Origin: Odoribacteraceae bacterium
GTDB lineage: Bacteria; Bacteroidota; Bacteroidia; Bacteroidales; Marinifilaceae
Length of the DNA stretch: 5,222 nt
Direction of reading: 5' to 3'
Assembly (NCBI GenBank): GCA_031259905.1
Contig: JAIRKS010000002.1
Span: forward strand, 1 to 5,222
In this document: positions 1-5,222 of the stretch, piece by piece
Numbering within the stretch: position 1 is the first letter of the stretch
Layout: the number at the start of each line of letters is the position of its first letter
Translations under genes and position numbers: made by a program
Notes under the pieces: generated by a model
What the model saw: the letters and a program-made list of their open reading frames with translations, nothing else
What the model was told of the DNA's origin: nothing
The model's database searches: none

Positions 1-44
1 GTCCCTCTACCGGAAGCTTTATTTCCGCTCATCACGTCATCGCG

Positions 45-132
45 TCACGTCCGGCCAGTTAATGCCTGCCCGTGTTACGGGCTGGAGGGGGGGTGCAGGG
101 GGGGGAAACACTTCCCCTCCTGCCTCGTTAGG
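45..132. repeat. Hairpin-bearing direct repeat, copy A
   Basis: This is the first of two adjacent near-identical repeats, running from TCACGTCCGGCCAGTT to TGCCTCGTTAGG. It holds two hairpins. Hairpin 1 is GCCCGT (68-73) pairing with ACGGGC (77-82) around loop GTT. Hairpin 2 runs from GCA (95-97) through a run of eight G and AA, and pairs with TTCCCCTCCTGC (112-123) with one extra G and one G-T wobble. It contains no believable gene; the short reading frames through it simply mirror the repetition. It resembles REP-type palindromic elements in style, but I do not recognise a named family. Confidence 0.85.
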
Positions 133-133
133 A

Positions 134-217
134 TCACGCCCCGGCCAGTTAATGCCTGCCCGTGCTACGGGCTGGAGGGGGTGCAGGGGGAAAACATTTT
201 CCCCTTGCCTCGTTAGG
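134..217. repeat. Hairpin-bearing direct repeat, copy B
   Basis: This is the second copy, abutting copy A, and runs from TCACGCCCCGGCCAGTT to TGCCTCGTTAGG. The first ~40 bases match copy A except for one extra C/T change near the start and one substitution in the loop of hairpin 1 (GCCCGT 158-163, ACGGGC 167-172, loop GCT instead of GTT). Hairpin 2 pairs GCAGGGGGAAAA (183-194) with TTTTCCCCTTGC (197-208), twelve pairs including one G-T wobble. Relative to copy A both arms are shorter in G/C and longer in A/T, so pairing is kept despite sequence change. Confidence 0.85.
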
Positions 218-269
218 TCGCGCGCGCAACGCACCGCGAAAAGCTTTCGTCGTCATTGCGCGGGCGCGA
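218..269. repeat. Compound inverted repeat at the left edge of the tandem array
   Basis: TCGCGCGCGCAA (218-229) is the reverse complement of TTGCGCGGGCGCGA (256-269) apart from a two-base bulge, giving a 12-bp outer stem. Inside it, CGAAA (237-241) pairs with TTTCG (245-249) around AGC. The right arm is also the start of the first 42-bp array unit, so the left arm is effectively an inverted copy of the array's unit head placed between the copy A/B repeats and the array. Confidence 0.6.
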
Positions 270-502
270 AGCGATGAAAAAAATTTTTACCGTCGTTGCG
301 CAGCGACAACGGGGTGAAAAAAGTGATTTGGGCGTCATCTCCGCGCAATAGGGGAGTTTGATTTTGATTCGGGGTATTGCGCGGGCGCGAAACCATGAAT
401 CGAAAATGATTTGCCCTGTTGCGCGGGCGCAAAACCATGAATCAAAACTGATTCCTCCCGTTGCGCGCGCGCGATACCTATAATATAAGGTGTGCTGTCC
501 CG

Positions 503-556
503 TTGCGCGGGAACAATGCCCGAAATCGCGCGCGATCTCCATTGTCTCCCCCGCGA
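503..556. repeat. Long imperfect stem spanning two array units, with an inner palindrome
   Basis: TTGCGCGGGAACAATG (503-518) is nearly complementary to the stretch 540-556 (CATTGTCTCCC followed by CCGCGA), with one bulged base, one wobble and one mismatch. The enclosed segment contains the perfect 12-base palindrome ATCGCGCGCGAT (525-536). Either DNA strand, or RNA read through from tkt, could fold into this. Confidence 0.6.
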
Positions 557-693
557 CGAACCCGCGACGCGATGCAAAAAGCCTTCATCGTCGTTGCGCG
601 GAAACAATACCGGGAATCGCGCGTCAACTCCATTGTCTCCCCCGCGACGATACCGCGAACGCCGCGCGATCTCTCCTGTTGCGCCGCGACGAT

Positions 694-709
694 ACCTATA
701 TATATAGGT
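694..709. repeat. Perfect 16-base palindrome in an array unit
   Basis: ACCTATATATATAGGT is identical to its reverse complement. The related unit at 461-502 carries the imperfect form ACCTATAATATAAGGT (476-491), and both are followed by GTGCT. It could be a dimeric-protein site, a cruciform, or just a variable unit tail; the sequence does not decide. Confidence 0.6.
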
Positions 710-720
710 GTGCTCCCCTG

Positions 721-753
721 TTGCGCGGCGACGATACCCAAATCGCCGCGCGA
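721..753. repeat. Strong 11-bp hairpin inside one array unit
   Basis: TTGCGCGGCGA (721-731) pairs with TCGCCGCGCGA (743-753) along its full length with a single T-G wobble, closing an 11-base loop CGATACCCAAA. This is the cleanest example of the head-to-tail self-complementarity within one unit; other units keep it only partly. No T-run follows on either strand, so it is not a classical intrinsic terminator. Confidence 0.65.
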
Positions 754-953
754 TCTCTCCCGTCGTCACCGCGACGACACCACGAACACCGCGCTCCCTC
801 CCCCATCGTCCCCGCGACGACACAAGAAATCCGCGCGCTTCCTCCCCCACGTCACGATGACGATACAAGGATTCGCGCGCGGACTTCACCGTGCCGGCAG
901 TTGCCGTACTGTTGATCTTGGTTATTTCCGGTTATTGCCCGGCGGCAGTTACC

Positions 954-2978
954 CTATCTCCCCAGGAACTCGCGCACCTCGGCGAAGACATTCCCGGCGG
1001 TAAAGCCGAACTTCTCGTCGAGCACGCCGGCCGGCGCGGAATAGCCGAAGTGATCCACCCCGTGGACGCGACCGCTATCGCCGACGATGCCGGCGAGCGT
1101 GACGGGCAGACCGGCCGTGAGGCCGTAACGCGGCTTGCCGGGGGGGAGGATCTCGTCGCGGTAGGCGGCATCCTGGCAGGAGAACAGTCCCTCGGAGATG
1201 ACGGAGACGACGCGGGCAGTGATCCCCGCGCGTTCGGCGAGCAGCCGCGCGCCGTCGACCAGCGTGGAGACCTCCGAACCGGACGCGACCAGCACGACGT
1301 CGGGATCGCCGGCCGTCTCGAACGCCACGTAAGCGCCCCGCGTGGCCCCCTCGCGGCTCTCGCCGGGGAGATCGCGGATGTTCTGGCGCGACAAGACGAG
1401 GGCCGTCGGCGAATCGTTGTTCTCCATCGCCATCCGCCAGGCGACGGACGTCTCGCGCGCGTCGGCGGGCCGCAAGGCGAGCATGCTCGCGCGCCCGGAA
1501 TGGTTGCGTAGCTTCTCCATCAGTCGCAGCTGCGCCTCCTGCTCGACGGGCTGGTGCGTGGGGCCGTCCTCGCCGACGCGGAAGGCGTCGTGCGACCAGA
1601 TGTATTTCACCGGCAGCTCCATCAGGGCGGACATGCGGAAGGCGGGCTTCATGTAGTCCGAGAAGACGAAGAACGTGCCGCACCCGACGAAGATCCCGCC
1701 GTGCAGCGCGATGCCGTTACATATGGCGGCCATCGTTAGCTCCGACACCCCGGCCTGGAGGAACGCGCCGCGGAAATCCCCCCGCGCGAGGGGCGCCGCG
1801 CCCCCCTTGAGAAAGCCGTCGGTCTTGTCCGAGTTGCTCAGGTCAGCCGAGCTGATGATCATGTTCTCCACCTGCCCGGCGAGTACCTTCAGGACGTTGG
1901 CCGAGGCCGCGCGCGTGGAGATGTTCGGCGCGTGCGCGATGGCGTCGTAATCCACGTCGGGTTGCTGCCCGGAGAGGAAACGCCGCAGCTTGTCGGCCAG
2001 CGCGGGGTTGGCCTGCTCCCAGGCGGCCTGCTCCGCCTTCTTCGCCCTCGCCCTCGCCCTCTTCTCGTCGAGCGCGGCGGCGTAGCACGCCTCCACGTCG
2101 GGGAAAATGACGAAAGGATCGCGGGGATCGCCGCCGAGATTCTCGATACTCTTCTCGATGGATGCCCCGGCGGCCGAGAGCGGTTGCCCGTGCGTGGAGA
2201 CCTTGTCGGAGAAGTCCTCCCCGTCGCGCCCGACGGCGCCCTTCCCCATGAGCGTCCGCCCGATGATCAGGGTGGGACGCTCCTTCTCGTCGTTGGCCTC
2301 CCGCAGCGCGCGGGTGATCTCGCCGGGATCGTTCCCGTCGATGGTGATCACGTTCCATCCCCACGCCTTGTACTTTAGGGCGGTGTCCTCGCACGTCACC
2401 TCGTCGACGCGCGTGGACAGCTGGACGTTGTTGGCATCGTAGAAGAGGATCAGGTTCGACAGCCCCAGCGTGCCGGCGACGCGCCCCGCGCCTTGCGAGA
2501 TCTCCTCCTGTATCCCCCCGTCGGAGACGTAGGCGTACGTCTTGTGCGCCATCCACTCCCCGAAACGGGCGACGAGGAAGCGCTCGGCGATGGCCGCGCC
2601 CACGGCCATCGTGTGGCCCTGCCCCAGCGGGCCGGAGGTATTCTCCACGCCCCGCGGCACGTCCCTCTCCGGGTGTCCCGGCGTGACGCTGCCCCACTGG
2701 CGGAAGCGCGCGAGGTCGTCCATCGAGTAAGTACCCGTGAGGCTCAGCACGGCGTACAGCATGGGCGACATGTGGCCCGGGTCGAGGAAAAACCGGTCGC
2801 GGTGCGGCCACTGCCGGTCGTCCGGGTCGAAGTTCAGGAATAACGCGTACAACACGTTGATGAAGTCAGCGCCGCCCATAGCGCCGCCGGGGTGCCCGGA
2901 GCCGGCTTTCTCTACCATAGCTGCCGAGAGGACGCGGATATTGTCCGCCGCCCTGTCGAGGATTTTGTTCTTGTGCAT
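954..2978 (-). CDS. tkt: Transketolase, complete
   Basis: A thiamine-diphosphate enzyme of the cytosol. It moves two-carbon ketol units between sugar phosphates in the non-oxidative pentose phosphate pathway (xylulose-5-P with ribose-5-P or erythrose-4-P). All three domains are present in 674 residues, a normal length. In the PP domain I see SGHPGG (27-32), DPGHMSP (66-72), GPLGQGH (116-122), the Mg/ThDP-binding SDGG (152-155) with its partner Asn in DANN (181-184), and His263 in THGQP. In the Pyr domain I see the likely catalytic Glu413 (VSE), HDAFRVGEDGPTHQP (463-477) and SRQN (530-533). The C-terminal domain begins near VVLVASGSEVS (561-571). The ATG at 2978 fits the family N-terminus (MHKNKILDRAADNIRVLS). 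It lies nine bases after the peptidase stop, with an A-rich leader and no Shine-Dalgarno, as is usual in Bacteroidota. It ends in TAG. There is no frameshift and no missing key residue. Identity is very secure. Confidence 0.98.
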   Translation of the reverse strand: MHKNKILDRAADNIRVLSAAMVEKAGSGHPGGAMGGADFINVLYALFLNFDPDDRQWPHRDRFFLDPGHMSPMLYAVLSLTGTYSMDDLARFRQWGSVTPGHPERDVPRGVENTSGPLGQGHTMAVGAAIAERFLVARFGEWMAHKTYAYVSDGGIQEEISQGAGRVAGTLGLSNLILFYDANNVQLSTRVDEVTCEDTALKYKAWGWNVITIDGNDPGEITRALREANDEKERPTLIIGRTLMGKGAVGRDGEDFSDKVSTHGQPLSAAGASIEKSIENLGGDPRDPFVIFPDVEACYAAALDEKRARARAKKAEQAAWEQANPALADKLRRFLSGQQPDVDYDAIAHAPNISTRAASANVLKVLAGQVENMIISSADLSNSDKTDGFLKGGAAPLARGDFRGAFLQAGVSELTMAAICNGIALHGGIFVGCGTFFVFSDYMKPAFRMSALMELPVKYIWSHDAFRVGEDGPTHQPVEQEAQLRLMEKLRNHSGRASMLALRPADARETSVAWRMAMENNDSPTALVLSRQNIRDLPGESREGATRGAYVAFETAGDPDVVLVASGSEVSTLVDGARLLAERAGITARVVSVISEGLFSCQDAAYRDEILPPGKPRYGLTAGLPVTLAGIVGDSGRVHGVDHFGYSAPAGVLDEKFGFTAGNVFAEVREFLGR

Positions 2979-2987
2979 GATGATTTG

Positions 2988-5222
2988 TTATAGGTTCTTG
3001 TCCTTGTATATATTTTCCCACCAGCCCGGCTGTTGCCTCAGGTACTTGGAGAAGTAGGCGAGGATGGTGTTATGCCACAGCACCCGCTGCCGGTAATCGA
3101 CCACCGCGTGGTCGGCGTTCTTGACCAGCACCAGCTCGACGTCCTTCTTCAGTAGTTTCAGCGCGGTGTAGAACTGTATGCTCTCGCCCGTCGGCACGTT
3201 CACGTCCGCCGTGCCGTGCAGCAGCAGCAGGGGAGTCTTCACGCGATCGGCACGGAACAGCGGGCTTTGCTCCACGTAGATGTCCCGGCGATTCCAGGGA
3301 TAGGAGTGCGCGGTGGCGTTCGTGCTGTAACTGTACCCCCAGTAGCCCTCTCCCCAGTAGCTGGATATGGACGAGATCCCCGCGTGGGAGACGGCGCAGG
3401 CGAACATGTCCGTGCGCGTTTGCAGGAGCATCGTCGTGAAGCCGCCGTAGGACGCGCCCATGCAGCCGACGCGCTTCGGGTCGACGAAAGGATGGGCTTT
3501 CAGGAAGGCTTTCGTGCTGGCGATGATCTCGTCGGCGGTGGTGATGCCCCAGTTGTTCTGGTGGCGGGCGGAGAACTCCTGCCCGAAGCCGGTGGCGCCC
3601 GACGGCTGCATGATGTAGACGACGTAGCCGTGAGCGGCGTACAGGTTGAAGGGCCAGCGGCCACCGAAGGTGCGCTCGACGGGGGAGCTGCCGCCGTAGT
3701 AGTAGACGATCAGCGGGTACTTCTTGGAGGGATCGAAGCCGGCGGGCAGGTAGTAGCGCCCGTCGATCGTGGTGCCCTTGTGGAGGTAATCCCAGTCGTT
3801 CACCTCGCCGAACTCGACGTCGCGGAATTGCCCCCCCGCGGGGTTATCCCACTCGACGGTCTCCAGGCTTTCGAGGTCGAGCGTGTAGAGGCGCGTCGGG
3901 TACTGCACGCCGGAGGCCATGTAGACGGCCTTGCCCGCGTTCTCGGCCAGTGAGAATCCCTGCACGAGGTCGCCCGCGCAGGGGAGCTGCTCGATCTCTC
4001 CCTGCCGGTAGCGGAAGAGGCGGATATAATCGGTCTCCCCGGCGGTGAAGTAGATGCTGCCGTCCCGGTGCCACTCCGCGTGATTGACCGAGGGATCGAA
4101 TCCCCTCGTGAGCGGCGTGACGCCCTTCGTCGCCAGGTCGTAGAGGTAGAGCTGGGTGTCGTACCCGTTCACGATCTGTTTCTTTCCCACGGCCGTGCCG
4201 ACCGTCCCGAAGGCGTGTGCCGGCCCGCTGACGAGCAGGCGCGTGTCGTCGGGAGAGAACGAGCAATGTATCCCCTGCAGCCGATCCAGCCACAGCGTGT
4301 CCACCCGGTGATCTTCGAGATCCATCAAGTAGACGGATTGCTTGCGGAAGGGGTACTCGCCGTAGTCGGGACGAGTGGTGGTAAAGAGTATCCGACGGCC
4401 ATCGTGACTGACATCCGCGAGCGAGGTGCTCAGGTTGCCCCACGTCAGGCGGGTATGCAGCCCCGTGGCGAGGTCAAAGCGGCAGAGGAACGAACGACGA
4501 CGGAAGGAGGGCTGCCGGTCCTCGATACCGTCCAGCTTGCGCAGCTCCCAGTCGCGGTCGTCGTGATTCTCCGAGACCGTGTAGAGCAGGGAGGCGCTGC
4601 CCGGTATCCAGCGGTAATTCGTCACCGGCTGCCCGGAGCGGAACAGGCGCTCCAGGCGGGAGTCGCGCGGGTCGTAGGTGTAGAGGGAGTAATCGTCGCC
4701 CTCCCTGACAACAAACGAGAGCTTGTCCACGCCCGGCAGCCACCGCGCCCGCGACGCCTCTTGCCCGGGCAGGGAGTAGTGCACGCTTTTATCCTTGATC
4801 CCGTGGAGACGGACGGAGCGCGTGCTCTTCCCCTGAACGGTCTCCGTCTTGTCCACGAGGAGATAGTTGCCGGAGGGAGATATGCTCGCCCCGCTCGCGC
4901 GCGTACCGTTCAAGACGTCCGCGAGGTTTTTTCCTCGTTTCGCCGAGAGAGAGAGGGTCACGGGGACGCTCCTGAACGTCGAGTCTGCCCGGAACTCGGC
5001 CGAGAAGAGCGTTCTATCCCCCGGCGTGGCCACGCTCTTCACGATGATCGCGTGTTTTCCCGGCGTCCACTCGGTCGAGAGCTTCTTTTCCATCTCCTTC
5101 TTCCCGTCGCGGGAGTCGTGCGTCAAGCGCTTCACCCCGTCGACGTAGACCTCCGCGTTCACGCGGAACTTGAAGTGGAGCGTTCCCTTCATCCACTCCT
5201 CGTTGTCCAGGTAAACCGCGTG
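2988..5222 (-). CDS. S9-family serine peptidase (prolyl oligopeptidase/DPP-like), N-terminus missing
   Basis: A serine exo- or oligopeptidase of clan SC. The frame stays open to the window edge for ten codons before the first internal Met (5192), so 744 residues are visible and the real start, with any signal peptide, is outside. Numbering from the first visible codon, residues ~1-95 look beta-rich (AEVYVDGVKRL) and I cannot assign them to a domain. Residues ~105-460 carry WD40-like beta-propeller (PD40) blades such as ASISPSGNYLLV, SFSPDDTRLLV and AEWHRDGSIYFT. Residues ~490-725 are the alpha/beta-hydrolase domain. Its triad is visible: Ser591 in GASYGG (codon 3450-3452), Asp673 in HGTADVNVP (3204-3206) and His705 in NADHAV (3108-3110). 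In this family the propeller gates access to the active site. Proteins of this type in Bacteroidota are often periplasmic, but export cannot be checked here. Subfamily (DPP4, DPP5 or acylaminoacyl-peptidase-like) is undecided. It is the upstream partner of tkt. Confidence 0.95.
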   Translation of the reverse strand, partial: HAVYLDNEEWMKGTLHFKFRVNAEVYVDGVKRLTHDSRDGKKEMEKKLSTEWTPGKHAIIVKSVATPGDRTLFSAEFRADSTFRSVPVTLSLSAKRGKNLADVLNGTRASGASISPSGNYLLVDKTETVQGKSTRSVRLHGIKDKSVHYSLPGQEASRARWLPGVDKLSFVVREGDDYSLYTYDPRDSRLERLFRSGQPVTNYRWIPGSASLLYTVSENHDDRDWELRKLDGIEDRQPSFRRRSFLCRFDLATGLHTRLTWGNLSTSLADVSHDGRRILFTTTRPDYGEYPFRKQSVYLMDLEDHRVDTLWLDRLQGIHCSFSPDDTRLLVSGPAHAFGTVGTAVGKKQIVNGYDTQLYLYDLATKGVTPLTRGFDPSVNHAEWHRDGSIYFTAGETDYIRLFRYRQGEIEQLPCAGDLVQGFSLAENAGKAVYMASGVQYPTRLYTLDLESLETVEWDNPAGGQFRDVEFGEVNDWDYLHKGTTIDGRYYLPAGFDPSKKYPLIVYYYGGSSPVERTFGGRWPFNLYAAHGYVVYIMQPSGATGFGQEFSARHQNNWGITTADEIIASTKAFLKAHPFVDPKRVGCMGASYGGFTTMLLQTRTDMFACAVSHAGISSISSYWGEGYWGYSYSTNATAHSYPWNRRDIYVEQSPLFRADRVKTPLLLLHGTADVNVPTGESIQFYTALKLLKKDVELVLVKNADHAVVDYRQRVLWHNTILAYFSKYLRQQPGWWENIYKDKNL

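Larger units (their letters stand above)
256..895. repeat. Degenerate ~42-bp tandem repeat array, about 15 units
   Basis: Unit heads of the form TTGCGCGG-CGACGATACC (or TCTCCCCCGCGACGAACC) recur at 256, 296, ~337, 377, 419, 461, 503, 545, 594, 636, 679, 721, ~763, ~806 and ~849. Spacings are mostly 40-43 bp, exactly 42 for several consecutive units, with one 49-bp unit. Tails vary: A/T-rich in the left third (AACCATGAATC in units at 377 and 419), GC-rich further right (TCGCGCGCGAT). The units at 377 and 419 agree at about 35 of 42 positions by eye. The array has no coding signature: reading frames stay open on both strands because the unit is GC-rich and a multiple of three. It lies in the 3' flank of tkt. 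There is no constant-repeat/unique-spacer pattern, so it is not CRISPR. Confidence 0.85.
1..953. other. Non-coding repeat-rich region downstream of tkt
   Basis: No convincing protein or RNA gene lies here. Positions 1-44 hold only a weak stem (CGGAA/TTCCG near 11-28). Positions 45-217 are the repeat pair, 218-269 the compound inverted repeat and 256-895 the 42-bp array. Positions 896-953 are a short spacer next to the tkt stop, with internal echoes (GGCAGTTGCC/GGCAGTTACC and GGTTATTTCC/GGTTATTGCC). No clear intrinsic terminator follows tkt in the first ~100 bases. Reading frames crossing the region are arginine-rich, 14-residue-periodic and overlap one another on both strands, as expected from a stop-poor GC-rich repeat. 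Confidence 0.7.

Noticed and set aside
37..277. Small genes over the copy A/B repeats on either strand
   Set aside because: The proteins merely repeat the DNA duplication (for example ARAGINWP twice) and overlap on both strands; there is no ribosome-binding or codon-use support.
461..484. Sigma70-like promoter (TTGCGC ... TATAAT) in the array
   Set aside because: The spacer is only 12 bases, TTGCGC is just the repeat head, and Bacteroidota promoters use a different -7 box (TAnnTTTG).
256..895. CRISPR array
   Set aside because: Units are contiguous with graded similarity; there is no near-identical 24-37 bp repeat separated by unique spacers, and no cas gene in view.
891..1511. 206-residue plus-strand frame at the tkt 3' end
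   Set aside because: It is the antisense shadow of the conserved tkt C-terminal domain; no family resemblance.
1843..2811. 322-residue minus-strand frame overlapping tkt
   Set aside because: It is an out-of-frame shadow of tkt, extremely rich in Arg/Gly/Ala with no recognisable motif.
3216..3953. 245-residue plus-strand reading frame opposite the peptidase gene
   Set aside because: It is antisense to the peptidase domain with its intact catalytic triad; the composition (Val/Gly/Ala/Arg-rich) is typical of a high-GC shadow frame.

Overview
The window most likely comes from a GC-rich member of the Bacteroidales (phylum Bacteroidota), perhaps close to Alistipes/Rikenellaceae. The reasons are the transketolase sequence, which from its N-terminal half onward resembles the Bacteroidales form; the S9-type peptidase, a family abundant in this phylum; the strong G/C third-position bias; and the lack of a Shine-Dalgarno sequence before the transketolase start, where the leader is A-rich. 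The genus is an inference; the order is fairly secure.

Both genes lie on the minus strand. Positions 5222-2988 hold the C-terminal part, about three quarters or more, of an S9-family (prolyl oligopeptidase/DPP-like) serine peptidase. Its frame is open through the right edge, so its true N-terminus lies outside the window. Nine bases after its stop codon, a complete 674-residue transketolase (tkt) starts and runs from 2978 to 954. The two are almost certainly co-transcribed, although their functions (peptide hydrolysis; non-oxidative pentose phosphate pathway) are not obviously linked. The operon promoter is outside the window.

The 953 bases downstream of tkt contain no convincing gene but are highly structured. 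From right to left (the direction of tkt transcription) there is a short spacer (896-953). Next comes a degenerate tandem array of about 15 units with a period near 42 bp (about 256-895), rich in self-complementary stems. Then there is a compound inverted repeat (218-269) at the array edge. Last is a tandem pair of ~84-88 bp repeats (45-132 and 134-217), each with two hairpins whose arms differ between copies in a pairing-preserving way. Nothing recognisable lies in 1-44 beyond a short 5-bp stem.

The coding part is ordinary. The part worth a second look is the hairpin-rich repeat region, which looks like a non-coding repeat family (REP/BIME-like or MITE-like in style, though I cannot assign it to a named family) forming the 3' flank of the peptidase-tkt operon.
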